Shown: positions 1-8,971, numbered from the stretch's first letter. The stretch is 50,994 nucleotides of DNA from JBBSBR01 sp038251135 (GCA_038251135.1 JBBSBR010000004.1:1-50994), one strand, 5' to 3'. Numbers and translations: made by a program. The notes: a model not told the origin generated them from the sequence alone.

Positions 1-989
1 GCCGCGCGCTCCCCTGCTTTTAGCCATAACCGGTATTGCCGCTCCTTGAGCGGCAGGTCCCAGCAGCCGATAAACTCGGTGATCTCGGGGTTGAACTTGG
101 CTTTGAAGTCGTAGAGACCCTGGCGGTCGTGCCCCGTATTGATCTGGTCAGGGTTTGGTACGCCCACCAGATCGTAGCTGGCCGCGCCATGGCTCTTGAG
201 CCAGCGTATGACCCCCCATTGGATTGCGTAGGAGGCATAGTATTCACGCTTGTGGGCCTGCGAACCGCCGTCCTTATACCATGAGCGACGGCCGATGAAG
301 CTGGCGAACAGTCCGGCCAGAACTTCCCCGTCGTGCCGCGCAAAAAACAGTTGGGCTTGGCCGGCTTCCGCCTGCGAGCGCCAGTAGTCTTGGAAGTAGG
401 CTTTGGGGCGCAAACCGTAGTGGGCGCGAGCCTCGGTGGCCGCCATCAGTTCAAACATCGTGTCGAGGTTGGTTGGATTGGCCTCGACGGCCTCGATGAT
501 TACGCCGCCGGCCTCAGCCTTGCGCAAGTTGCGCCGGGCGGTCTGGTTGAAGCTCGCCAGAATTTCCTCCTCGCTTGGTTTGAGGTCGATGAAGATGGTC
601 GATTTGCTCTGTAAATCCCGTGGTGCTTTAACCAGGCCAAGTCCGGCGATATCGGCCGTGGACTGGAGAATCTCCGGTTCGATCTTCACGAAGACGGCTG
701 GGAGCCCGGCGGCTTTGATCGAGTCGATAAACTCAGGCAAGTTGGACGGATCGGTGATGCCCGGGCCTTTGGGCGCGTACCAGATCTCGCCGATCAACGG
801 TATCCGCCGAGCCAGAAACTGAACGGCCACTTCCCTGCCCCCGATCATCGCGACGTAACGGCGCGGCGACCAGCCCCAGCGGCTCTTGAAATTGCCCCAG
901 GCGAGGGTCTGCAGGGAGTTGCCGCCGTCGGGGTTGGCGGCCACCAGTGCGTCCCAACGGGCCAGCTCATCGTCATGTGCCGGCCTCAT
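1..989 (-). CDS. FemAB-family peptidoglycan bridge aminoacyltransferase (partial)
   Basis: The frame runs from an ATG at 987-989 to the window edge with no stop, about 329 codons, so only the extreme C-terminus is missing. FemAB proteins use aminoacyl-tRNA to add amino acids to the peptidoglycan stem peptide and have two GNAT-like domains. Visible family features are the basic stretch NQTARRNLRKAE near residues 140-150, the RAHYGLRPKAYF segment, and the C-terminal SYDLVGVPNPD segment that matches SYDLNGRLNEG in the next gene. The ATG overlaps the stop of that upstream gene as ATGA (986-989), so the two are probably translationally coupled. The residue transferred cannot be read from the sequence. 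Confidence 0.88.
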   Translation of the reverse strand, partial: MRPAHDDELARWDALVAANPDGGNSLQTLAWGNFKSRWGWSPRRYVAMIGGREVAVQFLARRIPLIGEIWYAPKGPGITDPSNLPEFIDSIKAAGLPAVFVKIEPEILQSTADIAGLGLVKAPRDLQSKSTIFIDLKPSEEEILASFNQTARRNLRKAEAGGVIIEAVEANPTNLDTMFELMAATEARAHYGLRPKAYFQDYWRSQAEAGQAQLFFARHDGEVLAGLFASFIGRRSWYKDGGSQAHKREYYASYAIQWGVIRWLKSHGAASYDLVGVPNPDQINTGHDRQGLYDFKAKFNPEITEFIGCWDLPLKERQYRLWLKAGERA

Positions 990-1975
990 CGCTTGGCCGC
1001 CTTGCGGAACCGGCGCCCGATGGGCTTAGCCAGCGGCCAGAGGCGCTCCCAGAGCTGGTAGCCAATGCGGTTGAGGACGTAGTCAAAAGTCCCAATATAG
1101 TCCGTCTCGTCCGGAGCGAAACCGGACTTGAACTGGCCGACGCCTTCATTTAGTCGGCCGTTAAGATCATAGCTTGCGACACCGAGTTTTTTCATACTGG
1201 TAATGGCGACCCATTTGAGATAGTAATTCGCCTTTACCCCCTGCCCGGCCAGATTGACTCCGCCGTAGAGCTCATAAGCAGTACTTCCCCCTACTGCAAG
1301 CCACAAAAATGCCACCGGCCGACCCTCGTACATGGCGTAGTACAGATAATTGCGATCTCCGAGCTGCTGCATGAGGTCGGCGTAGTATTCACGCGAATGC
1401 AGGCCGAACCCGGCACGGGCGGCCGTCTCGCGGTAGAGCTCGATCATCGGTTCGATATCCGCGGAGCGCTCCACGGTTACGCCGTCACGCTCGGCCTTGT
1501 GGATATACTGGCGGTGTTTCTTGGACATCGGCTCGAGCAAGGTGGCCTCGGACTTGGCGAGATCGATAGTGTAGGTTTCGGCCAGCTGAATCTGGTTACG
1601 CGCTCGGTGCCAAGGCGCTGGAAGCTCAGTAGCCTCCCATGCGGGTTCGATCCGCAGGTAGAGTGCGTCGTGGTCACGAGCCCAGTCGGCCAGGAGCGTG
1701 AGAAGCTCGACGCGGAGGGGGCTGGCCGGGTCGATAACCGGTCCCCGAGGGACGTAGGCAAGATTGTAGTGCGTTCGCGGGATCGGCCAGAGCAGAATCT
1801 GAGCAGCAGCTACGACCGCTTCGTCCTGAGTCAGAGTCAGATGATGGACCATCCATCCGGTGGCTCGCTTGGCTTCGCCCCAACCCCAGAGCTGGAGGGG
1901 GTGCCCCCAGGGGTGGCTTGCGACGAGATCGTCCCAGACGGACTGATCGGTTATTTCGTTTAAATTCATGATCAT
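986..1975 (-). CDS. FemAB-family peptidoglycan bridge aminoacyltransferase
   Basis: This 329-residue protein has full FemABX length. It carries the PMSKKHRQYIHKAERDG segment (a basic motif near the substrate site), HSREYYADLM, and the C-terminal SYDLNGRLNEGVGQFKSGF block. It should act in the cytoplasm on lipid-linked peptidoglycan precursor with aminoacyl-tRNA. A second ATG two codons downstream (1967-1969) is also possible; an AAGGAAA sequence lies just before the first ATG. The gene is the upstream member of a tandem pair with an ATGA overlap. Two diverged copies suggest a bridge of at least two residues or two different acceptors, which is inference. Confidence 0.9.
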   Translation of the reverse strand: MIMNLNEITDQSVWDDLVASHPWGHPLQLWGWGEAKRATGWMVHHLTLTQDEAVVAAAQILLWPIPRTHYNLAYVPRGPVIDPASPLRVELLTLLADWARDHDALYLRIEPAWEATELPAPWHRARNQIQLAETYTIDLAKSEATLLEPMSKKHRQYIHKAERDGVTVERSADIEPMIELYRETAARAGFGLHSREYYADLMQQLGDRNYLYYAMYEGRPVAFLWLAVGGSTAYELYGGVNLAGQGVKANYYLKWVAITSMKKLGVASYDLNGRLNEGVGQFKSGFAPDETDYIGTFDYVLNRIGYQLWERLWPLAKPIGRRFRKAAKR

Positions 1976-2098
1976 CGGTTTCCTTATAGTACCATCCCGC
2001 TCAACTTAGCGTTATCGGGCCCCTTCGGTGTAACGCCGGAAGACGGGGCATATTTTCTAATATTTCCTATTTTTGAGCGTACAGGCTAAGATGTACCA

Positions 2099-3136
2099 AT
2101 GAAAATCCTCGGAATCGAGACCAGTTGTGATGAAACGGCGGCGGCCGTCGTCGAAAACGGCACCAAGCTGCTCGCCAACGTCGTGGCGAGCCAGATCGAT
2201 ATCCACGCTCAGTACGGTGGCGTGGTGCCGGAGGTGGCCGCGCGCTCGCATATCGAGGTAATTTTGCCGGTTATCGCCGAGGCTCTCGCCAAAGCCGGCT
2301 GCAGCTGGGACGACATCGACGGCATTGCCGTTACGGCCGGCCCGGGACTGCTTGGTTCTCTGCTCATCGGCACGCTGACGGCCCGCACCTTGGCTTTGAT
2401 CCATGGCAAGCCGCTTTACGCGGTCAACCACGTGGTCGCCCACACTTACTCCAATATGCTCATCGATCACCCGCCAGAGTTTCCGCTGCTGTCGCTTTCG
2501 GCTTCGGGCAAGCACTCGGATGTCCTGCTCTTTCACTCCCCTCTCAGCTATGAAGTGCTCGGTAAGACGCGCGACGATGCCGCTGGCGAGGCCTTCGACA
2601 AGGTGGCGCGCATGATCGGCCTGCCGTATCCGGGCGGTCCGGCCATCGGCAAGCTCGCACCAGAGGGTTATGAGCAGGCTTTTCAGCTGCCCACGGCCAA
2701 TTTGCCGGACTCCTACGATTTTAGCTTCAGCGGGCTCAAAACGGCCGTCTTGCGGCAACTCCAGACGGCGGTCGGCGCCGATTTTCGCTTACATTCGAGC
2801 GAACTGCCTGCCCGGCTGACCGACGCTCAGAAGGCCGACATGGCGGCCAGCTTCCAACGGACGGCTTGCGAGACGCTGACAGCGCAACTTCTGCGCGCCT
2901 ACTATGAATATAAGCCCCGAACGGTCGTCATTGCCGGCGGCGTCTCGGCCAATTCGAGGCTGCGCGAAGAGGTTGCCAGGCAGATACCCGTGGAGGTGCA
3001 TTATGCGCCCATTAATCTGTGTACCGACAACGGCGCCATGATCGCCGCCATGGGATATGAGCTTGCCAAAGCCGGCCGCACGACCGACCCGCTGGTCCTC
3101 AAGACCGATCCAAGCCTGGCGGTTAGCCTCGTTTAG
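2099..3136 (+). CDS. tsaD: tRNA N6-adenosine threonylcarbamoyltransferase TsaD
   Basis: The 345-residue protein transfers the threonylcarbamoyl group to A37 of ANN-decoding tRNAs with TsaB and TsaE. It starts with the family hallmark MKILGIETSCDETAAAVV, has the metal-binding HVVAH near residues 110-114, and the ASKH-fold signatures PYPGGPAIGKLA, FSFSGLKTAVLR and VIAGGVSANSRLR. The usual SGGH segment reads SASGKH here. There is no Shine-Dalgarno sequence; a -10-like TAAGAT at 2087-2092 sits 6 nt before the ATG, suggesting a leaderless mRNA. It is divergent from the FemAB pair. Confidence 0.97.
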   Translation: MKILGIETSCDETAAAVVENGTKLLANVVASQIDIHAQYGGVVPEVAARSHIEVILPVIAEALAKAGCSWDDIDGIAVTAGPGLLGSLLIGTLTARTLALIHGKPLYAVNHVVAHTYSNMLIDHPPEFPLLSLSASGKHSDVLLFHSPLSYEVLGKTRDDAAGEAFDKVARMIGLPYPGGPAIGKLAPEGYEQAFQLPTANLPDSYDFSFSGLKTAVLRQLQTAVGADFRLHSSELPARLTDAQKADMAASFQRTACETLTAQLLRAYYEYKPRTVVIAGGVSANSRLREEVARQIPVEVHYAPINLCTDNGAMIAAMGYELAKAGRTTDPLVLKTDPSLAVSLV

Positions 3137-3310
3137 CTCCCCCCCTATGTTTAACCGATAGCCAATTTATCTCGGTACAGAACGACGCGTCCCGTCCTCT
3201 GCCGGAAATGACGAAAGGCCCGCCCGGGTCCTAGTTACCATTGCCGACCAAGTTATGTTATTCTAGGCCGGTCGTTGTCCATCCGAACGAAGCATGCATC
3301 CGGGAGCAAA

Positions 3311-3670
3311 ATGAGAATCAGGCGTGCTGCCTACCTGTCGCGTATGATTGCCGGTTCAGTCGCCGGTACATTGATCTCGTCCGGCCGCTCCGCGACCCGT
3401 CGCCGGACGCTGATCGACCGCCGCAATCAACTGCTCAACGAGAAGCGCATCGGGAATCTCTACGCCCACATCAGCCAGGATTACGACGATCTATGCCGCG
3501 GGCTGGCCGTGGACTACATCGACGTGCCGACGGCAAGGAATCGTGTCGCCAGCCTGAAGCGTCAACTTGATCTCCTCTACCCCGTCGACCCGACCGACCA
3601 CGAGCTGTATGCTATTATCAGTCAGCTTCTGAGCGGGATCACCCAGCAATATGATCTTGCCGCCGCCTAA
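3311..3670 (+). CDS. Small conserved-looking protein of unknown function
   Basis: This 119-residue protein matches no family I recognise. The N-terminus is strongly basic (MRIRRAAYLSRMIAG) with a short Ala/Gly-rich stretch that could be a weak membrane anchor. The rest looks helical and charged (QLLNEKRIGNLYAHIS, RNRVASLKRQLDLLYP). I chose the ATG at 3311 because GGGAG lies 4 nt upstream; an in-frame ATG at 3275 would add 12 residues without a Shine-Dalgarno sequence. A terminator follows directly, so it is a single-gene transcript between tsaD and valS. Confidence 0.6.
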   Translation: MRIRRAAYLSRMIAGSVAGTLISSGRSATRRRTLIDRRNQLLNEKRIGNLYAHISQDYDDLCRGLAVDYIDVPTARNRVASLKRQLDLLYPVDPTDHELYAIISQLLSGITQQYDLAAA

Positions 3671-3671
3671 T

Positions 3672-3697
3672 GCTCAACCTCGGTTGGGCTTTTTATT
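3672..3697 (+). terminator. Rho-independent terminator after the small unknown gene
   Basis: GCTCAACC (3672-3679) pairs with GGTTGGGC (3682-3689) with one G-U pair, followed by TTTTTATT. Confidence 0.8.
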
Positions 3698-3743
3698 ACC
3701 CTAGTGCTCCGAAATTGCGCTCCATAATGCTACACTTGAGCTC

Positions 3744-6353
3744 ATGAAGCATCTTCGCGAACTCGACAAAGCCTACGAACCGTCCAAATACGAGGCCGAT
3801 ATCTATAAGCAGTGGGAGGATTCGGGCGCCTTCAAGCCCAATCCCCAGGCCACCAAAGACCCGTTCACGATCATAATGCCGCCGCCCAATGCCAACGGGG
3901 ACCTTCATGCCGGACACGCGATGTACGTCGTTGAAGATATTTTGACCCGCTATCGCCGCATGCAGGGGCATAAGACGCTCTGGCTGCCGGGTACCGACCA
4001 TGCCGGCATTGAGACGCAGGTGGTATATGAGCGTGAGCTCGCTAAGGAGGGCAAGAGCCGCTTCGACTTCACGCCTGGCGAGTTCTACGATGCCGTTTTG
4101 ACTTATACCAAGGGCAACCAGCATAAGATTATCGATCAGCTCCGCAGCCTCGGTTTTAGTGCCGACTGGTCCAGGCTCAAGTTTACCCTCGACGAAGACA
4201 TTATTGAGGTCGTTTACGACACGTTCAAGCAGCTCCACGACGACGGGCTGGTGTACCGTGCCAACCGCATCGTGAACTGGTGCCCCCGGTGTAACGCCGC
4301 TTTTGCCGATATCGAAATCAACCACCGCGAGCAACTTGATCCGCTCTACTACATCAAGTACGGTCCGTTCGTGCTCGCAACCGTGCGCCCCGAGACCAAG
4401 TTTGGCGATACGGCCATCGCCGTCAACCCCAAGGACGAGCGCTACAAACACCTGATCGGTACCGTGATTGAGGCCGAAGGACTGCTGGGATCATTTAAGC
4501 TCAACGTGATCGGCGACGACTATGTGAATCCCGATTTTGGAACCGGCGTGGTCAAGGTAACGCCGGCCCACGACCCTAACGACTGGGAGATGGGACTGCG
4601 CCACCAGCTCGAAGTAAAGCAGGTAATCGGTACCGACGGCCGATTGACCGAAATCGCCGGTAAGTACGCCGGGATGGCGGCCGCCGACGCTCGCACTCAG
4701 GTCGCCAGCGACCTCGAAGTGCGCGGCCTCATGGACCATGTCGATATGAATTATTCGCACTCCGTCGCCTATCACGGGCGTTGCGGTACGCTCATTGAGC
4801 CGCTCGTGACCGAGCAATGGTGGCTGGCGGTTGATGAGCTCAAGCAGCCTGCGATTGAGGCAGTGAAATCGGGTGCCATCCAGATTGTCCCGGCCCGTTT
4901 CGAGAAGGTCTACATCGATTGGCTCGAAAACCTGCGCGATTGGAACATTAGCCGCCAGATTTGGTGGGGCATTCGCATTCCCGTCTTCTACCGCCTGGGC
5001 GACGACGAGTCCAAAAAGCCCTATCTGGTAACGACCGACGAAGCCGAGGCCCGTGAGTACTACGGCGAAGGCAATTATGAGGCCGAAACCGATACTTTCG
5101 ATACCTGGTTCTCGAGCTCGCAGTGGCCGTTTGCCACCCTCATGGCGACCGGGGATTTCGACAAGGGGTTCTACCCCACCACGGTCATGGAAACGGGCCG
5201 CGACATTCTTTTTCAATGGGTGAGCCGCATGGTGATGCTCGGCCTTTACCGAACTCAGCAGGTTCCCTTTCGGACCGTATATCTGCACGGCCTGGTCAAT
5301 GACGCTCACGGCAAGAAGATGAGCAAGTCCAAGGGCAACGTTCTGAACCCGCTCGACATTACGGCCAAATACGGTACCGATGCTCTACGCTTGGCTTTGA
5401 CCATCGGCATTACTCCGGGCAATGACGGCGCCCTGTCCGAGGCCAAAATCGAGGGTTACCGTAACTTCTGCAACAAGCTCTGGAACGTGGCCCGTTTCAT
5501 CCTCGGTCAGCTCCCCGACGGCTACTCCCCCGCCTATCTGTCGTCCCCCGGCCCGATCGAAGGATCGGGGCCAGCCGGCATTCCCGAGCTCAACTCCCCC
5601 GCCGACCATTGGATGGCGGTCAAACTCGCCGATGCCATCGACAATGTCACCGCCGCTGTCGAGGATTACCGCTTCAGCGAGGCCGGCGAGCAACTCTACA
5701 GCCTGCTCTGGAATGACTTTGCCGACTGGTACCTCGAGGCCAGCAAGGTCTCCCCTAGCCACGATCTGCTGGTCTACGGTCTCGAAACCATTCTGAGCCT
5801 GGTGCATCCGGTGGCGCCGTTCGTGACGGAGGCTATTTGGTCGCATTTGCCGTGGCGCACCGAGCAGCTGATCGTATCTGGTTGGCCGAACGCCAGCCGA
5901 ACAAACGTCGACCCGACGGCGGCAGCGGATTTTGACCGCCTAATGAGCGTGATCTCGGGCGTCAGAGCAGTTATTGCCGACGAGCAATTGTCCAAGCCGG
6001 TTCTGCTCACCACACAGCCTAGGCTGACCGACAGCGCCGATGTTGTGCGTAAGATGGCGGGCCTCAGCGAGGTGAAGCTGACGGCCGAGGGCAGGGGACT
6101 GTTCGTGCCGACATCTCACTATGAAGTCTGGATCGAGGCCGACGAGGCTTTGATTGACGCCCGCAAGCACCGCCTCGAAGCTCAGCGTGCCGAGAAGCAA
6201 GGGTACCTGCAGGGGCTGGAGGCTAAATTAACCAACAGCCGCTATCTCGAATCGGCGCCGGAGGCCGTCGTAGCGGAAACACGGAGTCGCCGTGACGACA
6301 CGCTCATGCTAATATCTAAGCTAGATGAGCAACTCGCAGCCCTCAACCGGTAA
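3744..6353 (+). CDS. valS: Valyl-tRNA synthetase
   Basis: This class Ia synthetase has 869 residues. It contains the HIGH-type motif HAGH at about residues 55-58 (after PPPNANGDL), the editing domain (LATVRPETKFGDTAIAVN, GTGVVKVTPAHDPNDWEMG), the KMSKS loop GKKMSKSKGN near residue 525, the VYLHGLVNDAHGKK segment and a C-terminal coiled-coil arm (about 805-869) typical of ValRS. There is no Shine-Dalgarno sequence; TACACT at 3731-3736 lies 7 nt before the ATG, consistent with leaderless transcription. The 3' end overlaps the next gene by 29 nt. Confidence 0.98.
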   Translation: MKHLRELDKAYEPSKYEADIYKQWEDSGAFKPNPQATKDPFTIIMPPPNANGDLHAGHAMYVVEDILTRYRRMQGHKTLWLPGTDHAGIETQVVYERELAKEGKSRFDFTPGEFYDAVLTYTKGNQHKIIDQLRSLGFSADWSRLKFTLDEDIIEVVYDTFKQLHDDGLVYRANRIVNWCPRCNAAFADIEINHREQLDPLYYIKYGPFVLATVRPETKFGDTAIAVNPKDERYKHLIGTVIEAEGLLGSFKLNVIGDDYVNPDFGTGVVKVTPAHDPNDWEMGLRHQLEVKQVIGTDGRLTEIAGKYAGMAAADARTQVASDLEVRGLMDHVDMNYSHSVAYHGRCGTLIEPLVTEQWWLAVDELKQPAIEAVKSGAIQIVPARFEKVYIDWLENLRDWNISRQIWWGIRIPVFYRLGDDESKKPYLVTTDEAEAREYYGEGNYEAETDTFDTWFSSSQWPFATLMATGDFDKGFYPTTVMETGRDILFQWVSRMVMLGLYRTQQVPFRTVYLHGLVNDAHGKKMSKSKGNVLNPLDITAKYGTDALRLALTIGITPGNDGALSEAKIEGYRNFCNKLWNVARFILGQLPDGYSPAYLSSPGPIEGSGPAGIPELNSPADHWMAVKLADAIDNVTAAVEDYRFSEAGEQLYSLLWNDFADWYLEASKVSPSHDLLVYGLETILSLVHPVAPFVTEAIWSHLPWRTEQLIVSGWPNASRTNVDPTAAADFDRLMSVISGVRAVIADEQLSKPVLLTTQPRLTDSADVVRKMAGLSEVKLTAEGRGLFVPTSHYEVWIEADEALIDARKHRLEAQRAEKQGYLQGLEAKLTNSRYLESAPEAVVAETRSRRDDTLMLISKLDEQLAALNR

Positions 6354-7155
6354 TCGTAAATTTTGGTTAATAGCCGGCTTAACTTTGGCGCTTTCGAGCG
6401 CCTTAGTCGTCTCGGCAGCGCCGTACGCCGGAGCGGCGCGATCCTGGGAGGCACGCCAGCTGGTAGGGAAGGCGCAGCTGGCATCCGGGGGTGAGGCCGA
6501 GGCGGATTATCGCCTGGCGTACCGTTTGGATCCGGCTAATTCCGATGCGGCACTACATTTTGCCGTGGATCAGACCAATCGCGGCAACCCCGACGAAGCG
6601 CTGGCGATACTCGTTCGGGCCGGCGAGGGCAGGGAAGTGGAGGCGGCCAGATTGCGTGCTGCCCTGGAGGCCGGCAAGCCCGACCTCGCCGTTACCGCCG
6701 CGGATCGGTTGCTTGAGCTCAAACCGACCGAGAGCGACGTCGTACTGGCGGCTGCCGCCTACGGAGCGGCCGGCAATCCGACGCGAGCCGCATCGCTGGC
6801 ACCGCTTGTGGCCTCACCAGAAGCCCTACAGGCAGTGCAGCGAGCGGCCGGGGACAAATTAGCCTTGGCCAGCGTGCTGGCCGCCAGCGGGCTCCAGAAA
6901 AGCTCAAGCGGTTTGCTAGTGAAAATCCCCAATTCACTGGCCAAGACACTGCTTTTGGCCCGTATTTTAATTAATCAGGATACGCCGACCAGTCTGGCGG
7001 CGGCCGTTGATTATCTGAATTCCGGCATAGTTCTCGATCCGGCGAACATTGAACTCAGAACTCAATTAATTGCGATGCTTCGGCGGCTCGGGCGCAATGA
7101 TGAGGCTGCTAAACAGCAAGTGCTGCTCGATAATCTGGTGGCGGGACGGCCTTAG
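6325..7155 (+). CDS. Membrane-anchored TPR-like repeat protein
   Basis: This 276-residue protein begins in a different frame inside the end of valS. It has an N-terminal uncleaved signal or single membrane segment (about residues 12-35, KFWLIAGLTLALSSALVVSA), followed by an Ala/Leu-rich all-helical region with TPR-like repeats (YRLAYRLDPANSDAALHFA, LNSGIVLDPANIELRTQLI). TPR units usually mediate protein contacts, so an extracytoplasmic scaffold role is plausible, but the partner is unknown. TAATAT at 6310-6315 could be a -10. A strong terminator follows at 7197. Confidence 0.75.
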   Translation: MSNSQPSTGNRKFWLIAGLTLALSSALVVSAAPYAGAARSWEARQLVGKAQLASGGEAEADYRLAYRLDPANSDAALHFAVDQTNRGNPDEALAILVRAGEGREVEAARLRAALEAGKPDLAVTAADRLLELKPTESDVVLAAAAYGAAGNPTRAASLAPLVASPEALQAVQRAAGDKLALASVLAASGLQKSSSGLLVKIPNSLAKTLLLARILINQDTPTSLAAAVDYLNSGIVLDPANIELRTQLIAMLRRLGRNDEAAKQQVLLDNLVAGRP

Positions 7156-7196
7156 AAGGCATTTAGCGGTGGGATAAAGCCGACATTACTAGACAT

Positions 7197-7228
7197 AAAA
7201 AACCCTCAGCATAGGCTGAGGGTTTTTT
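7197..7228. terminator. Bidirectional terminator
   Basis: CCCTCAGC (7203-7210), ATAG loop, GCTGAGGG (7215-7222), with an A-run before and TTTTTT after. It can end both the TPR gene (+) and the tRNA-Ser transcript (-). Confidence 0.9.
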
Positions 7229-7229
7229 A

Positions 7230-7319
7230 TGGCGGAGAGGGAGAGATTCGAACTCTCGGGAGCCTTGCGACCCCACCGCATTTCGAGTGCGGCGCACTAG
7301 TCCACTATGCGACCTCTCC
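7230..7319 (-). tRNA. tRNA-Ser(CGA)
   Basis: Read on the minus strand, the acceptor GGAGAGG pairs with CCTCTCC, discriminator G, encoded CCA. The anticodon loop CTCGAAA between CCGCA and TGCGG gives anticodon CGA (codon UCG). A long variable arm and a GTTCGAATC T-loop are present, as expected for serine. Confidence 0.95.
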
Positions 7320-7433
7320 ATACTTCTTATGTTTTATTGTGAAAAACTTAAATGCTTTCATCCAACCAGCCAAGGTTAACATATTTTGAACTCGCTGGGG
7401 AGTGGGGAAGGGGTACGGTCCGGCCGCTGACAG

Positions 7434-7465
7434 AAATAAAAAAGCCCTGCGTACGTGCAGGGAGT
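7434..7465 (-). terminator. Terminator of tRNA-Arg
   Basis: On the minus strand, CCCTGC pairs with GCAGGG and is followed by CTTTTTTATTT, just downstream of the tRNA-Arg CCA end. Confidence 0.85.
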
Positions 7466-7472
7466 TTGTATA

Positions 7473-7548
7473 TGGTGCGCCCGGGAGGACTTGAACCTCC
7501 GACCCCCGCCACCGCAAGGCGATGCTCTATCCACTGAGCTACGAGCGC
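7473..7548 (-). tRNA. tRNA-Arg(GCG)
   Basis: 76 nt on the minus strand. The acceptor GCGCTCG pairs with CGGGCGC (one G-U), discriminator A, encoded CCA. The D-stem GCTC/GAGC, the anticodon stem CGCC/GGCG with loop TTGCGGT, and the T-arm GGAGG/CCTCC are intact. The anticodon is GCG, reading CGC and by wobble CGU. Most bacteria use A34 (inosine) here, so the unmodified G34 form is notable. Confidence 0.93.
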
Positions 7549-7596
7549 ACGACCCTAGGACTTTAGCATATTTTGGGGTCGTTAGGAAGTCTAACG

Positions 7597-8220
7597 TTAG
7601 AATCGCAGACGGCGGGTTATGCGTTCGATAAAGTCCGGCTGGCGGTCGTTGTGCGGCAAGTGGAGCGACAGATGGTCGGCTATGTCGGCGATGTCGTCGT
7701 CGGAGAAGAGGAGGGTAAGCCGGGGCATGAAGCGTTGCGTGGGGTCAAGCTCGATCGAGTGCCATTCGATGTCCTGAAATACGGAAAACGAGCGAAATGA
7801 GTTGTACGGGTAGTGCTTGCCCTCTATAGTCACCCCCGAAGTATCGAGCGAGTAGTTGAGAATGCGGGGCTCTTTCTTGGCGTAGACGGCAATGGCAGCA
7901 CCCATCACTAGAAAAAGTGCTATGCCAAGCCATAATTTCAGAATTGCAGCCACAATCACGAAAATCAGGACGACAACGCCCAGCAGCACGTACCAGGCCA
8001 GGCCCTTGTGGTGCTGTATATACTCGGAGGCTTGCCAGCTGAAGGCCGGCTCATCGACGGGCTGCTCATATTCGGCAGGGTTCCGTAAGTCTTCGGAGTT
8101 TGCCGGAGATACATTATCTGAACTTGGTGCGGCGGCAACTTGCGTCTCGCTGGCAGGTGATTGCTCGACGGACTCTGGCGTTGGTTCGACTGGGAGCTGG
8201 CCGGATGATTGCGGATCCAT
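7597..8220 (-). CDS. Two-helix membrane protein of unknown function
   Basis: This 207-residue protein has an acidic, Pro/Ser-rich disordered N-terminus (residues 1-65), then two adjacent transmembrane helices (about 73-115, WYVLLGVVVLIFVIVAAIL and WLGIALFLVMGAAIAVYA), then a cytoplasmic beta-rich domain starting with EPRILNYSLDTSGVTI and containing YNSFRSFSVFQD. The shape resembles PH-like or bPH membrane proteins common in candidate-phyla genomes, but I cannot name a family. It lies between tRNA genes on the same strand. Confidence 0.75.
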   Translation of the reverse strand: MDPQSSGQLPVEPTPESVEQSPASETQVAAAPSSDNVSPANSEDLRNPAEYEQPVDEPAFSWQASEYIQHHKGLAWYVLLGVVVLIFVIVAAILKLWLGIALFLVMGAAIAVYAKKEPRILNYSLDTSGVTIEGKHYPYNSFRSFSVFQDIEWHSIELDPTQRFMPRLTLLFSDDDIADIADHLSLHLPHNDRQPDFIERITRRLRF

Positions 8221-8315
8221 AAGTAAATTTAGCCCGTTAATTCTTATGGCTATTATGGCGCGAAGACGGGGAAGTTACAACTGGGCGAGGACGCGGCAAA
8301 GACGTACTGCCATAG

Positions 8316-8340
8316 AAAAACCCCGGACGCTTACCGGGGC
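8316..8340 (-). terminator. Terminator of tRNA-Ser(GCT)
   Basis: On the minus strand, CCCCGG pairs with CCGGGG and TTTTTC follows, just after the tRNA 3' end. Confidence 0.85.
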
Positions 8341-8347
8341 TTGTCTA

Positions 8348-8440
8348 TGGCGGAGAGGGAGAGATTCGAACTCTCGCGAGGGATTACTCCCCCCTACAGG
8401 TTTAGCAAACCCGCCCCTTCAGCCACTTGGGTACCTCTCC
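8348..8440 (-). tRNA. tRNA-Ser(GCT)
   Basis: 93 nt on the minus strand. Acceptor GGAGAGG/CCTCTCC, discriminator G, encoded CCA. The anticodon loop TTGCTAA gives GCT (codons AGC/AGU). A long variable arm is present. Confidence 0.95.
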
Positions 8441-8567
8441 ATGGCTGGGCTGAACCTCGCTACTATACCTTGCAGAGCTGTTTTGCTCAAGAGCTTTGCC
8501 GTGCGGAAGGCCGGCTAATTTCTTGCCTCGGCTCCCGCATCTAACTATACTCGATAGCGCAACCTAC

Positions 8568-8653
8568 GGAGGGGTCGCATAGTGGCTTAGTGCACCGGTC
8601 TTGAAAACCGGAGATTGAAAGATCCGAGAGTTCGAATCTCTCCCCCTCCGCCA
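8568..8653 (+). tRNA. tRNA-Ser(TGA)
   Basis: 86 nt. Acceptor GGAGGGG/CCCCTCC, discriminator G, encoded CCA. The anticodon arm CCGGT-CTTGAAA-ACCGG gives TGA (codon UCA, wobble to other UCN). Variable arm and GTTCGAATC T-loop are present. Confidence 0.95.
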
Positions 8654-8693
8654 TAATTTAACCCCCACCCCGCGTGGGGGGGTTAAATTATGG
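8651..8693 (+). terminator. Long hairpin overlapping the tRNA-Ser(TGA) 3' end
   Basis: Arms of 16 nt, CCATAATTTAACCCCC (8651-8666) and GGGGGTTAAATTATGG (8678-8693), are perfect complements. The left arm includes the tRNA CCA. There is no long T-run after it, so whether it terminates, protects or processes the tRNA 3' end is inference. Confidence 0.7.
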
Positions 8694-8971
8694 CTGCGAG
8701 GGCGTCATTACCGAACGTAGTTCGGTTGACGAGAAACGCAGGAACAATACAAGCTTGCTTGATATTATTCCGAGTATTCGAGGAGAGTCGCATAGCAACA
8801 ATGTCGACCCGTATTCCACCGCGACAATCACGGTCTGTTCTCCGCCGCGAGGTTGCTCCAAAGCAAGTTCACGATAAACTCCGCCCCAATATCTCCCGAG
8901 CTTGCTCACGGGGGTTTGTTTGAGCGGCCGATACGTGGCATGATAATCAGGTTATAAGGACGTATTTACCT
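8694..8971. other. Non-coding stretch with nested complementary segments
   Basis: About 280 nt without a convincing gene. ACCGAAC/GTTCGGT forms a hairpin (8710-8726). CTTGCTT (8754-8760) is complementary to AAGCAAG (8861-8867), enclosing AGCAAC (8794-8799) and GTTGCT (8852-8857). It could be a small RNA or a long leader of the following ligase gene. Short open frames here have no family character. Confidence 0.4.

Noticed and set aside
2057..2758. 233-codon minus-strand frame opposite tsaD
   Set aside because: It mirrors the codon structure of tsaD and shows no motif of its own.
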